Shown here: positions 8,766 through 17,290 of the stretch, in pieces
Layout: the number at the start of each line of letters is the position of its first letter
Position numbering within the stretch: the stretch's first letter is position 1
From: RYN-230 sp963834515
GTDB taxonomy: Bacteria > Actinomycetota > Actinomycetes > Streptosporangiales > Streptosporangiaceae
Reading direction: 5' to 3'
Length of the DNA: 64,000 nucleotides
Assembly: GCA_963834515.1 (NCBI GenBank)
Contig: CAWICB010000003.1
Location: 248,001 to 312,000 of the forward strand
Made by a program: the position numbers and the translations under genes
Notes under the pieces: model-generated
Told to the model about the DNA's origin: nothing
The model's input: the letters and a program-made list of their open reading frames with translations, nothing else
The model's database searches: none

Positions 8766-9866
8766 TCAGTGGCGGCGGGGGTAGGCCTGGGCTACGGCCA
8801 GGAAAGCGTCGTTGGCGTCGTGGTCGCCGATCGAGATCCTGGCTCCCTCGGCGCCGAACGGCCGGATGGCCACCCCGACCCGGGCGCAGGCTGCGGCGAA
8901 GTCCTGGGTGTCCTCGCCCAGCCGGAGCCAGACGAAGTTGGCCTCGGTCGGCGGCACCGTCCAGCCCTGGGCCGCCAGCTCACCGCTGACCCGGGACCGC
9001 TCCTTGACCACCAGGTCCACCCGCTCCAGCAGTTCCGCTTCCGCCGCCAGCGAGGCCACGGCCGCGGCCTGGGCCACGGCGTTCACCGTGAATGGCAGCA
9101 TGGTCTTGCGCACCGCCCCGGCCACCGGCGGGTGCGCGACCAGGAAGCCGACCCGCAGCCCGGCCAGACCGTAGGCCTTGGAGAACGTGCGCAGCACGGC
9201 GACGTTGGCGTGCTCCCGGTACAGCCGCATGCCATCGGGCACGGCCGGGTCCCGGACATACTCCGCGTACGCCTCGTCCAGCACCACCAGGCAGTCCGGC
9301 GGCACCCGGCGCAGGAACGCGGCCAGCTCATCGGCCCGCACCACGGTGCCGGTCGGGTTGTTCGGGTTGCACACGAAGATGACCCGGGTCCGGCTGGTGA
9401 TGGCGCCGGCCATCGCGGCCAGGTCGTGCGTCTCGGCCCGCAGCGGCACGGTGACCGGTTCCGCCGCGGACAGCGCGACCAGGGTGGGATAGGCCTCGAA
9501 CGACCGCCACGCGTAGAGCACTTCGGCCCCGGGCTCGCCGGCCGCCTCGAGCAGTTGCTGGGCCACCCCGACCGAGCCGCAGCCGACCGCGATGTGCTCC
9601 GGCGGCACGCCGAACCGGTCCGCGATGGCCCCGGTCAGCGCGACCGCGCCGTTGTCCGGGTAGCGGTGCACGGCGCTGGCCGCATCGGCGATCACCTCGA
9701 GCACCGATGGCAGCGGCCCGAACGGCGATTCGTTCGACGACAGCTTGTGTGACTGGCCGTCGGGACCGGTCACCCGGCGGCCCGGCTGGTAAGGGGCGAA
9801 CTGGTCGAGCACCGCGCGGAACCGGGGTGCTGGCTGGCCGGCGGTGGCCGCGTCCTCAGTGCTCAC
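8766..9866 (-). CDS. histidinol-phosphate / aromatic aminotransferase (HisC2/Pat type)
   Basis: PLP-dependent class I/II aminotransferase, 366 aa. It has the substrate-loop motif SNESPFGPLPSV, the nucleotide-phosphate-binding CGSVGVAQQLLEAA, CNPNNPTGT, VVLDEAYAEYV and the PLP lysine in RTFSKAYGLAGLRVGF. The CGSVGVAQQL variant is typical of the actinobacterial second HisC, annotated as phenylalanine aminotransferase; no other his genes are nearby, which favours an aromatic amino acid role. Start is GTG 9864-9866, 5-6 bases after GGGAGGATA; an in-frame ATG at 9896 lacks an SD. A GC-rich inverted stretch (8735-8765) follows the stop and may terminate transcription. Confidence 0.9.
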   Translation of the reverse strand: MSTEDAATAGQPAPRFRAVLDQFAPYQPGRRVTGPDGQSHKLSSNESPFGPLPSVLEVIADAASAVHRYPDNGAVALTGAIADRFGVPPEHIAVGCGSVGVAQQLLEAAGEPGAEVLYAWRSFEAYPTLVALSAAEPVTVPLRAETHDLAAMAGAITSRTRVIFVCNPNNPTGTVVRADELAAFLRRVPPDCLVVLDEAYAEYVRDPAVPDGMRLYREHANVAVLRTFSKAYGLAGLRVGFLVAHPPVAGAVRKTMLPFTVNAVAQAAAVASLAAEAELLERVDLVVKERSRVSGELAAQGWTVPPTEANFVWLRLGEDTQDFAAACARVGVAIRPFGAEGARISIGDHDANDAFLAVAQAYPRRH

Positions 9867-9899
9867 CGGTATCCTCCCTCGCTGCTCCCGGCCCACATC

Positions 9900-10421
9900 C
9901 TAGTCAGCCGGCAGTGCGGCCAGCGCGGCCTCGAAGACCTGGTGCATGTCCTGGCCGAACAGGACGAACCGGGCCTCCCGCACGGCGGTGCCCGCGCCGT
10001 GCACGGTGCCCAGCGCGATCCGCGCCGCGTCGTCCGCAGGCCAGCCGTAGATGCCCGCGGAGACGGCCGGGAACGCGACCACCCCGGCGCCCAGCTCATC
10101 GGCCACCCGGAGCGCCTCGGTGTAGCACGACACGAGCAGCGCGCTGCGATCCTCGCTCCGGGAGTAGACCGGGCCCACGGTGTGGATGACCCAGCGGGCC
10201 GGCAGGTCACCGGCCGTGGTGGCCACCGCCTGGCCGGTGGGCAGCCCGTCCGGGAACCGGCCGGCCCGCAGTGAGCGGCACTCAGCCAGGATCGCGGGAC
10301 CGCCACGGCGGTGGATGGCGCCGTCCACACCACCGCCGCCGAGCAGCGACGAGTTCGCCGCGTTCACGATGGCGTCGGCAGGCTGCCGGGTGATGTCGCC
10401 CTCGTGCAGCAGGATCCGCAT
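9900..10421 (-). CDS. macrodomain protein (O-acetyl-ADP-ribose deacetylase-like)
   Basis: A single 173-aa macrodomain. It shows GDITRQPADAIVNAANSSL, GGGGVDGAIHRRGG with the catalytic NAAN and GGGVDGAIH elements of MacroD-type enzymes, HTVGPVYS and FPAVSAGIYGWP. Such enzymes remove ADP-ribose from acetate or from proteins. Start ATG 10421 falls directly before the conserved I-x-L strand. The gene ends 34 bp before the aminotransferase start region on the same strand. A strong stem-loop separates it from the upstream SDR gene. Confidence 0.92.
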   Translation of the reverse strand: MRILLHEGDITRQPADAIVNAANSSLLGGGGVDGAIHRRGGPAILAECRSLRAGRFPDGLPTGQAVATTAGDLPARWVIHTVGPVYSRSEDRSALLVSCYTEALRVADELGAGVVAFPAVSAGIYGWPADDAARIALGTVHGAGTAVREARFVLFGQDMHQVFEAALAALPAD

Positions 10422-10476
10422 GGCAGTGACCTTCGGGTAGCTGGCCCTTCTCCGGTGCGCCCGGCCCGGCCCGGGC

Positions 10477-10510
10477 CGGGCTAGGCCCGGGCCGGGCCGG
10501 GCCTAGCCCG
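10477..10510 (-). terminator. stem-loop after the SDR gene
   Basis: Perfect 12-bp inverted repeat CGGGCTAGGCCC / GGGCCTAGCCCG with a 10-base loop, 22 bases beyond the stop of the SDR gene read on the minus strand. There is no T-tract, so it is of the GC-hairpin type common in actinobacteria. Confidence 0.6.
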
Positions 10511-10531
10511 ACTCTACGGCCAGCGCGTTGC

Positions 10532-11413
10532 TCAGCCGAAGTAGTGGCCCTTGTCCAGGTCCTCAATGAGCCCGGGCTGGACCGGCCGCCAGGGCAGCAG
10601 CTCGCGGGTCAGCGCGCTGGAGGCCGGCTGGTCGATCGAGAGGACCTGCCCCAGGAAGCCGAAATTCCCGGCCGGGACCGAAGCGGCCGGCAGGTTCAGG
10701 TGCCGGCCGATCACCGCGGCGATGTCACGGATCGGCACTCCCTCGTCGCCGACCGCGTGCAGTCTCGATCCCGCCGGGGCCTGCTCCACCGCCAGCCGGA
10801 ACAGGTCCGCCGCGTCCAGGACGTGCACCGCCGGCCAGCGGTTCGACCCGTCGCCCACGTAACCGGAGACGCCCGAGTCGCGGGCGGCCGCGATCAGGCG
10901 GGCGATGAAGCCGTGCCGGTCGCCGTCACCGTGCACGGTCCGCGGCAGCCCCACCACGGACGACCGGACGCCCTGGGCCGCCATGCCCAGAGCCGCCTGG
11001 GCGTTCGCCATCCGGCCCGCCATGGGTGAGCCGGGCACGGAATCGTCGCGCTCGGTCGCCACGCGCCCCGGCACGGCCGGCGTGCCGGACGCGATGACCA
11101 GGGGCTTACCGGAGCCCTCGAGCGCGGCTCCCATCGTCTCGATGGCCCGCCGGTCGGCGCCCACCGACGCCTCGAGGTCGGAGAAGTCGTGGATGAACGC
11201 GAGGTGGATGACCCCGTCGGAACTGGCCGCCCCGGCGCGCAGCGTGTCCAGGTCGTCCAGGTCACCGCGGAGCACCTCGGCCCCGGCGGCGGCGACGGCG
11301 GCAGCCGAGGAGTCCGACCTAGCCAGCCCGAGGACCTGGTGACCCGCGCCGAGGAGCTCGGGGACTACGGCCGAGCCGATCCAGCCGGACGCGCCGGTGA
11401 CGAATACCCGCAT
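10532..11413 (-). CDS. NAD(P)-dependent SDR/epimerase family oxidoreductase
   Basis: A 293-aa extended short-chain dehydrogenase with the Rossmann motif MRVFVTGASGWIGSAVVPEL at the N-terminus. The substrate side resembles the atypical SDRs annotated as NAD-dependent epimerase/dehydratase. The usual YxxxK catalytic pair is not obvious, so the reaction is unknown. Start ATG 11413 has an excellent SD (AGGAGG). It is divergent from a TetR gene across a 78-bp spacer that contains two matching palindromes, so it is probably the regulated target of that repressor. Confidence 0.85.
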   Translation of the reverse strand: MRVFVTGASGWIGSAVVPELLGAGHQVLGLARSDSSAAAVAAAGAEVLRGDLDDLDTLRAGAASSDGVIHLAFIHDFSDLEASVGADRRAIETMGAALEGSGKPLVIASGTPAVPGRVATERDDSVPGSPMAGRMANAQAALGMAAQGVRSSVVGLPRTVHGDGDRHGFIARLIAAARDSGVSGYVGDGSNRWPAVHVLDAADLFRLAVEQAPAGSRLHAVGDEGVPIRDIAAVIGRHLNLPAASVPAGNFGFLGQVLSIDQPASSALTRELLPWRPVQPGLIEDLDKGHYFG

Positions 11414-11426
11414 GAGAAACCTCCTG

Positions 11427-11443
11427 ATGTCAGTTACTGTCAT
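11427..11443. promoter_or_regulatory. putative TetR operator, site 1
   Basis: A 17-bp near-perfect palindrome ATGTCAGTTACTGTCAT; only one symmetric pair mismatches. It lies 13 bp upstream of the SDR start and is matched by a second site 32 bp away centre to centre, about three helical turns. This is the expected arrangement for a TetR dimer pair controlling both divergent genes. Confidence 0.65.
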
Positions 11444-11458
11444 CAGCCTAGCACGCCA

Positions 11459-11475
11459 ATGGCAGCCACTGTCAT
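11459..11475. promoter_or_regulatory. putative TetR operator, site 2
   Basis: ATGGCAGCCACTGTCAT, the same palindrome as site 1 with two mismatched pairs (shared pattern ATGNCAGYNACTGTCAT). It lies 16 bp upstream of the tetR start, where binding would give autorepression. Confidence 0.6.
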
Positions 11476-11491
11476 CACGTAGCATCATGTC

Positions 11492-12068
11492 ATGGGTCGA
11501 TGGGAGCCGGACGCGCGCGGCCGGCTGGCGAAAGCAGCCATGGAGCTCTACGCCGAGCAGGGATTCGAGCAGACCACGGTCGCGGAGATTGCGTCGCGGG
11601 CCGGATTGACCGAGCGGACGTTCTTCCGGCACTTCGCCGACAAGCGCGAGGTCCTGTTCTACGGCATGGAGAGGCTGCGGGACCTGCTGGCCCGCGCCGT
11701 GGCCGACGCACCGGCCTCGGCGTCCGCGATGGACGCGGTGAGCGCGGCCTTCGAGGCCGCCGGGGCCATGTTCGAGGAAAACCCGGACCGGGTCAGGCTG
11801 CGCGACGCCATCGTGTCCGCACACCCGGAACTGCGGGAACGCGAGCTGATCAAGCTGGCGGCGTTCGCCGCCACCGTGTCCGGTGCGCTACGCGACCGCG
11901 GTATCCCGGAGCCCGGCCGCGACCCTGGCCGCGGAGACGGGGGTGGCTGTCTTCAAGGTCGCGTTCGCACGCTGGGTCAGCGAGCCAGGCCAGGCGGACC
12001 TGCCGGGTATCTTCCGCGAGTCGATGGCCGGCTTGCGGGGCGTACTCGCGGACCACGCTCCGGTGTGA
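11492..12068 (+). CDS. TetR family regulator, with a +1 frameshift near 11915
   Basis: The N-terminal HTH is clear: AAMELYAEQGFEQTTVAEIASRAGLTERTFFRHFADK (seen across residues 10-50 in pieces). The ligand domain runs normally to ALRDRGIPEP. The continuation AATLAAETGVAVFKVAFARW and SMAGLRGVLADHAPV is in the next frame and ends at 12068. One surplus base at about 11915, in a CCCGGCCGC context, explains this. With it removed the protein is about 191 aa, typical for TetR. As given, the first frame would read on to 12097 with an unrelated tail. It is divergent from the SDR gene. Confidence 0.85.
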
Positions 12069-12143
12069 CGCTGCCGCGGGTGTGGCCCGCACGCTGACCC
12101 GGGCCTGTTGCCCGCCGGTGAACCAGCGCCGGCCCCGGTCTGG

Positions 12144-12500
12144 TCAGCCGAGCTGGACCTCGACCGCAGCGTCCTGCTTCGGGTAGTACGCCGCCACGTC
12201 ATGGGCACCGTACCGGGCCCGGAACCGGTCCAGGATCCCGGCGATGCGGGCCGGATCGGTGACCGGCACCGCCTGCGCGGTGAGCTGGGCTCCCCCGGCC
12301 GACAGCCGGATGGCCGGGGTCTTCAGCACGTTCTTGTACCAGGCGGAATCCGTGCCGTTGACCGGTACCAGCGCCAGCCGGCCCCCATCCCGCGCGAACC
12401 ACACCGGGAACGAGAACTCACGCCCGGACTTACGGCCGGTCACGGTCAGCTCGACCTCGCGAGTGTCGTCCAGGGCCCTGGTGAACTGTTCGTCTGCCAT
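12144..12500 (-). CDS. DUF385 / F420-dependent nitroreductase-like protein
   Basis: A 118-aa single-domain split-beta-barrel protein of the deazaflavin (F420)-dependent nitroreductase/quinone reductase type, as in mycobacterial Ddn relatives. The family pattern is visible in LTVTGRKSGREFSFPVWF, DSAWYKNVLKTPAIRL and a C-terminal RYGAHDVAAYY. Start ATG 12500 follows GGAGGGACGG; upstream in-frame codons lack an SD. It is convergent with tetR. Substrate unknown; the F420 link is inferred from family only. Confidence 0.75.
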   Translation of the reverse strand: MADEQFTRALDDTREVELTVTGRKSGREFSFPVWFARDGGRLALVPVNGTDSAWYKNVLKTPAIRLSAGGAQLTAQAVPVTDPARIAGILDRFRARYGAHDVAAYYPKQDAAVEVQLG

Positions 12501-12678
12501 CCGTCCCTCCGCGCTGCCTCGGCTGGCCTCCATCGTCTCAGCAGGCCTTCCCCGCCCCGTCCCGGCCCCGGCCCCTGGTGCCGCGGGGGCAGGCATTGAC
12601 CGGCTGGCTGCTGTGAGTTCTGATCAATGTGGGTCACCGGGTGCAGCCGCGGTGGGCAGGCCCGTGAGGGGACGGCGG

Positions 12679-14580
12679 ATGACCTCTCATCCAGTCACCA
12701 GGAGAGCGGCGCTGACCGCCCTGGGCGGGGCCGTGGCCGGGGCGGCCCTGGCCGGCCTGGTCCCGGGCCGGCTGGGCGCCGCCTCCGGCGGCTGGACGAG
12801 CGGGTACGTGCCGGACGGCACGGCCGGGCTGGCCGCCGCTTTCCCGCTGTCCGCGGTCCGGCTGCTGGACAGCCCGATGCGGGCCAACCAGGCGCGGAAC
12901 ACGAATTACCTCATGTTCCTGGACCCGGACCGGATGCTGCACACGTTCCGGCGCAACTACGGCCTGCCGTCGGCGGCCCGGCCGTGCGGGGGCTGGGAAC
13001 GGCCGACCTCCGAGGTGCGCGGCCACTGCACCGGGCACCTGATGTCCGGGCTGGCCATCACGCACGCCAGCACCGGGAACCAGGCCGCCGCCGACCGCGG
13101 CCATTACCTGGTCGACCAGCTCACCCGGTGCCAGGCCCGGGCCCGGCGGGCCGGGTTCCACGATGGTTACCTGTCGGCTTTCCCGGAGAGCTTCTTCGAC
13201 CGGCTGGAGGCCGGCCTGCCGGTGTGGTCGCCGTATTACATGATCCATAAGATCATGGCCGGGCTGATCGACCAGCACGAGCTCACCGGCAACGCCCAGG
13301 CGCTGGAGACGGCGGCCCGGCTGGGCGACTGGGTGAGCTGGCGGACCGGGCGGCTGTCTTACCCGCACATGCAGCGGGTCCTGGCCGTGGAACACGGCGG
13401 CATCGCCGAGTCGCTGACCAACCTGTACCGGCTGACCTGGGACGAGTCCTATCTGCGCACGGCGCAGCGGTTCTACGACGCGAGAGTCTTCGACCCGCTG
13501 GCCCGCGGCCAGGATGATCTGCCGGGGCGGCACGCGAACACCAACATCCCCAAGATGATCGCGTGCATCCGGATCTGGGAGGAGACCGGCGATCCGCGGT
13601 ACCACGACATCGGGGACAACTTCTGGCGGATCGTGACCGGGCATCACAGCTATGTGATCGGCGGCACCAGCAACTGGGAGCACTGGCATGCTCCCGACGT
13701 GATCGCCGGCCAGCTGAGCAACCAGACCTGTGAGAACTGCTGCAGCTACAACATGCTCAAGCTGACCAGGCTGCTGCACTTCCATCAGCCGGACCGGATC
13801 GACCTGCTGGATTACTACGAGCGCACCCTGTTCAATCAGATGCTGGGTGAGCAGGACCCGCGCTCGGAGCACGGATTCAACATCTACTACACCGGGCTGT
13901 CCCCGGCCGCCTTCAAACGGCAGCCGCCGTTCATGGGCAGCAACCCGAACGTCTACTCGACGAACTACCACAATTTCTCCTGCGACGACGGCACCGGAAT
14001 GGAGACGCAGACGAAATTCGCGGACACCATTTACGCGCGTGACCAGCGCGGGCTGTTCGTCAACCTGTTCGTCCCGTCCGAGGTGAGCTGGGCCGGGGAC
14101 GGGCTGCGGATCCGGCAGGAGACCAGGTTCCCCGACGAGCCGGGCACCCGGCTCACCGTGCTGTCCGGCCGGCCGCGGCTGGCCGTACGGGTACGGATCC
14201 CCGGCTGGGCCGCCGCCCCGGCGCGGGCCTGGCTGAACGGCCGCGAGGTGCCCAGGCGGGCCGCGCCCGGCAGCTGGCTGGTGCTGGACCGGGCCTGGGT
14301 CCCCGGCGACACGGTGCGGGTCAGCCTGCCGATGACGCTGGCCACCAGCCCGGCCCCGGACCGGCCCGCCGTGCAGGCGGTGACCTACGGCCCGGTCGTG
14401 CTCAGCGGCGGCTACGGCGCGGAGGGCGCCATGCCGATGCCGCGGCTGGACACGGGGTCGGTGACGATGACTTCCCAGCGGCCGCTGGCCTTCCAGGCCG
14501 TGGCGGACGGCCGCCCGGTCCGGCTCATCCCGATCGCCCGGATGCATCATCAGCACTACAACACCTACTGGATGACCTGA
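12679..14580 (+). CDS. Tat-exported GH127-type beta-L-arabinofuranosidase-like protein (DUF1680)
   Basis: 633 aa. The N-terminus TRRAALTALGGAVAGAALAG is a twin-arginine signal. The body matches the DUF1680/GH127 (alpha/alpha)6-barrel family: HCTGHLMSGLAI, YYMIHKIMAGLIDQH and the cysteine cluster TCENCCSYNMLKLTRLL (Cys351, 354, 355). In Bifidobacterium HypBA1 a zinc-bound cysteine in this region is the nucleophile. It probably removes terminal arabinose-like sugars from plant polymers outside the cell. ATG 12679 follows GAGGGGACGG; a GTG at 12664 is also possible. No transporter or other glycosidase is adjacent, so the substrate is open. Confidence 0.87.
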   Translation: MTSHPVTRRAALTALGGAVAGAALAGLVPGRLGAASGGWTSGYVPDGTAGLAAAFPLSAVRLLDSPMRANQARNTNYLMFLDPDRMLHTFRRNYGLPSAARPCGGWERPTSEVRGHCTGHLMSGLAITHASTGNQAAADRGHYLVDQLTRCQARARRAGFHDGYLSAFPESFFDRLEAGLPVWSPYYMIHKIMAGLIDQHELTGNAQALETAARLGDWVSWRTGRLSYPHMQRVLAVEHGGIAESLTNLYRLTWDESYLRTAQRFYDARVFDPLARGQDDLPGRHANTNIPKMIACIRIWEETGDPRYHDIGDNFWRIVTGHHSYVIGGTSNWEHWHAPDVIAGQLSNQTCENCCSYNMLKLTRLLHFHQPDRIDLLDYYERTLFNQMLGEQDPRSEHGFNIYYTGLSPAAFKRQPPFMGSNPNVYSTNYHNFSCDDGTGMETQTKFADTIYARDQRGLFVNLFVPSEVSWAGDGLRIRQETRFPDEPGTRLTVLSGRPRLAVRVRIPGWAAAPARAWLNGREVPRRAAPGSWLVLDRAWVPGDTVRVSLPMTLATSPAPDRPAVQAVTYGPVVLSGGYGAEGAMPMPRLDTGSVTMTSQRPLAFQAVADGRPVRLIPIARMHHQHYNTYWMT

Positions 14581-14648
14581 CCTGCGGCCCGCTGCACTGG
14601 GCCGGAGTGGGTCTGCCCGGGCGCGAAGCCGGTAGGTAGAGTGACGCC

Positions 14649-15014
14649 GTGAACCGACTGGGCGAACTTGAACGGGCCATCATGGACGTTCTATGGGAAA
14701 GCGAGACTCAGCTCACCGTGCGCCAGGTTGGCAGTAGGCTTACCGACCGGGACCTGGCTCACACCACCGTGATGACCGTCCTTGACCGACTGGCCAAGAA
14801 GGGTTTCGCCCGGCGCGAGCGAGATGGACGTGCCTGGCTGTACCGGGCCGCCGCGAGCAGGGAAGCTTACGTCACCGAACTCATGCTTCACGCGCTCGAC
14901 CAGACCGGCGACCGGTCGGCTGCGCTCGCCAGCTTCGCGCGGCGCGTATCGGACACCGAGGCACTGGTGCTGCGGCGAGCCCTGGAGACAGGCGGAGACC
15001 CCGCCAGGAGTTGA
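14649..15014 (+). CDS. BlaI/MecI/CopY family repressor
   Basis: A 121-aa winged-helix repressor. LGELERAIMDVLWE opens the domain, followed by LTVRQVGSRL, and the recognition helix region HTTVMTVLDRLAKKGFARRERDGRAWLYR is typical of BlaI/MecI (shown in part). The C-terminal segment dimerises. Start is GTG 14649. In these systems the repressor is cleaved when a membrane M56 peptidase senses a signal, and an M56 gene follows 6 bp downstream. No beta-lactamase gene is adjacent, so the signal need not be an antibiotic. Confidence 0.92.
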   Translation: MNRLGELERAIMDVLWESETQLTVRQVGSRLTDRDLAHTTVMTVLDRLAKKGFARRERDGRAWLYRAAASREAYVTELMLHALDQTGDRSAALASFARRVSDTEALVLRRALETGGDPARS

Positions 15015-15020
15015 ACGTCC

Positions 15021-15968
15021 GTGTTGCCACCTGTCCTGGTCCTGGCGCCCGCCGCCATCGGGCTGGTGCCCGCCGCAGCCGTGCTGGCCGCGGCCCAGCT
15101 GGCCGTACCGGTCGCCGGCCGCAGCCATCGTGCTCTGGCAGGCCATGGGCCTCGGCTGGGGACTGGCCGCGATCGGCACGCTGGCCGCGCTGGGCACGGA
15201 CCGCCAGGGGTCGGGGGTGGCCGGCGGACGCGCTGGCGGTGCTGGCCCGCGCGCTGCATGATCTCGTCGGTGAGGCCGCCCCGCCCGGTCTGGTGGCCGC
15301 GCTCCGGCTGCTCTGCCTGGCCGCCTCAGCGGCGCTGCTGGCCCTGCTGTGCTGGGTCCTGGTGGCCGTGTCCGGCGCGGTGATCAGGGACCGGCGGCGG
15401 CACCGGGCGCTGCTCAGCCTGCTGGCCCACGGGGATCCCGAAAGTGCCTGGCGCGCTGGTGGTGGATTACCCCGCGGCGGCGGCCTACTGCGTACCCGGG
15501 CTGCGTTCCCGGATCGTGATCAGCGCGGGCGCCATCGACCTGCTGGACCAGGCGGAACTGGCCGCCGTGCTGGCCCATGAGCGGGCGCACGCCCGGGAAC
15601 GGCACGATCTGGTGCTGCTGCCGTTCACTGCCCTGTGCCGGGCTTTCCCCTGGTCAGGGCTGGCGCAGCGGGCGCACTCCGCCGTCGCCCTGCTGATCGA
15701 AATGCTGGCCGACGATCACGCGCTGCGGCACCGGCCGGCCCGGGAGCTGGTCACCGCGCTGATCCGGGTCGGGGCGGCCGACCCGGCGGGCACCCCGGCC
15801 GGTGCGCTGGCCGCGGCCGGCGGGGCCACCCAGAGCGGGGTGTGTGCCCGGGTGGACCGCCTGCTGGCCCCCGCCCCAGGGCTCTCCCTGCCCGCCCTGG
15901 CCCTGGTCAGCGGCGCGGCCACAGCCCTGGTCGTCGTCCCGGTCGCGCTCCTGCTGTTCCCGGTCTAG
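15021..15968 (+). pseudogene. M56 (BlaR1-like) membrane peptidase, three +1 frameshifts
   Basis: Family sequence is present but spread over three frames: an N-terminal membrane helix from GTG 15021, then AAAIVLWQAMGLGWGLAAIG (frame change about 15117), then DALAVLARALHDL and LCLAASAALLALLCWVLVAV (about 15220), then VPGALVVDYPAAAAYCVPGL through the zinc motif VLAHERAHARERHDLVLLPF (about 15443) to the stop at 15968. Each change skips one base. Corrected, it is about 314 aa with three to four membrane segments and an HExxH site, the usual partner of the BlaI gene upstream. Either repeated sequence error or a decayed gene. Confidence 0.75.
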
Positions 15969-16035
15969 CGCGGCTGGTGCGCACCCGGCCCGATGGGGAG
16001 AGGATAGGCCCGGCGGGGCAATAGACGGAGGCGCC

Positions 16036-16431
16036 TTGACAATCGCGGACGGCCGGAAGCAGGACCTGAGCTGGCTCATCACCGACTTCGCCGACCGGGT
16101 CCCGGACGTGGCGCACGCGCTCGTGGTGTCCTCCGACGGGGTGCCGGTGGCGGTCTCCGAGGAGATCGGGCCGGCTCAGGCGGTGCAGCTTTCCGCGATC
16201 GCGTCGGGCCTGGTCAGCCTCGGTACCGCGGTCGCCGGGGTGGTCCAGTGCGGCACGGTGACGCAGACCGTGGTGGCTATGGGCCAGGGCACGCTGGTGA
16301 TCATGTCGATCAGCGACGGATCGAGCCTGGCCACCATGGCCACCGCCGAAGCCGACCTCAACCTGATCGGCTACGAGATGACCATGCTGTCCGAAGCGGC
16401 CGGCGCCGTGCTCACCCCGCGCCCCCGCTGA
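16036..16431 (+). CDS. roadblock/LC7 domain protein
   Basis: A 131-aa roadblock protein with the pattern LSWLITDFADRVPDVAHALVVSSDGVPVAVS, followed by LSAIASGLVSLGTAV and ends with a helix (pieces quoted). In actinobacteria these proteins act with small Ras-like GTPases and histidine kinase-like proteins in conservons (CvnB). Here the other conservon genes are absent. Start is TTG 16036 with GACGGAGG upstream; no ATG or GTG is suitably placed. Confidence 0.85.
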   Translation: MTIADGRKQDLSWLITDFADRVPDVAHALVVSSDGVPVAVSEEIGPAQAVQLSAIASGLVSLGTAVAGVVQCGTVTQTVVAMGQGTLVIMSISDGSSLATMATAEADLNLIGYEMTMLSEAAGAVLTPRPR

Positions 16432-16451
16432 CCGGCGGCGGCCGGCCGCGG

Positions 16452-17195
16452 TCAGCCGGGCGGCTGCCCGGTGACCTGGATGCGCACCCGGCGGAAGCCC
16501 TTGCCCTTGTTCTCGACCTTGACCACCTCGATCCCGCCGACCTGGCGGGTCGAGGCGACGTGGGTGCCGCCGTCGGCCTGCTGGTCGAGGCCGACGATGT
16601 CGATGATCCGGACGTCCTTGACGTCGGGCGGGACCAGGTTGGTGGCGGTGCGGATAATGTCCGGGATGGCGAACGCCTCGTCGCGGGGCAGCACCCGGAC
16701 GTCGATCCGGCGGTCCGCGGTCAGTTCAACGTTGCACGCCGCCTGCACCGCGTCGCGGAAGCCCGCCGGGACCTCGGTCAGGTTGAAATCCATCCGGGCC
16801 GTCAGCGGTTCCATGTTCCCGCCGGTGACCAGCGCGCCGAAGTCCCGGAACACCACTCCGCCCAGCACGTGCAGGGCCGAGTGGGTGCGCATCAGCGCGG
16901 TCCGGCGGTCATCCTCCAGCGCGCCGCGGACCGCCGTGCCCAGCGGCGGCACCGGATCACCCTCGGCCGGGATCAGATACAGATCATCACCCTTGCGGGC
17001 GCCCACGATGCGGGTCTGCACGCCACCCCAGAGCAGCACCCCGTGGTCGGGCGGCTGGCCACCGCCCCCCGGGTAGAACGCCGAGCGGTCCAGCACGATC
17101 CCATCGGGCCCGGCGGCCAGCACGGCCGCGTCCCACTCCCGGAGACTCTGATCGGACAACTCCAGCCGGTGCGTCCGCCAGTGCGTTTCGCTCAT
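16452..17195 (-). CDS. AlaX-type alanyl-tRNA editing protein
   Basis: A 247-aa freestanding editing domain that hydrolyses Ser-tRNA(Ala) or Gly-tRNA(Ala). SAFYPGGGGQPPDHG, the zinc motif HSALH (His105, His109) and GGNMEP are typical. The second zinc motif, normally CxxxH, reads DGGTH, so Asp208 replaces the Cys ligand while His212 remains. Start ATG 17195 is at the conserved N-terminus. It is convergent with the roadblock gene (20 bp apart). The Asp variant may be a natural subfamily feature or weaken zinc binding. Confidence 0.88.
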   Translation of the reverse strand: MSETHWRTHRLELSDQSLREWDAAVLAAGPDGIVLDRSAFYPGGGGQPPDHGVLLWGGVQTRIVGARKGDDLYLIPAEGDPVPPLGTAVRGALEDDRRTALMRTHSALHVLGGVVFRDFGALVTGGNMEPLTARMDFNLTEVPAGFRDAVQAACNVELTADRRIDVRVLPRDEAFAIPDIIRTATNLVPPDVKDVRIIDIVGLDQQADGGTHVASTRQVGGIEVVKVENKGKGFRRVRIQVTGQPPG

Positions 17196-17290
17196 GGGAC
17201 AGTCAGCCTACCGGGCCCAGCCGGGGCATGGGCGTTGAGCAAATGGCGGGGCGCTGGGAGCGGCACCGCCGCGAAGGCCGGAACCGGCCA

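Noticed and set aside
14649..15968. Beta-lactam resistance system
   Set aside because: Only BlaI/BlaR-like regulators are present, the sensor is broken in the given sequence, and no beta-lactamase or alternative PBP gene is adjacent.
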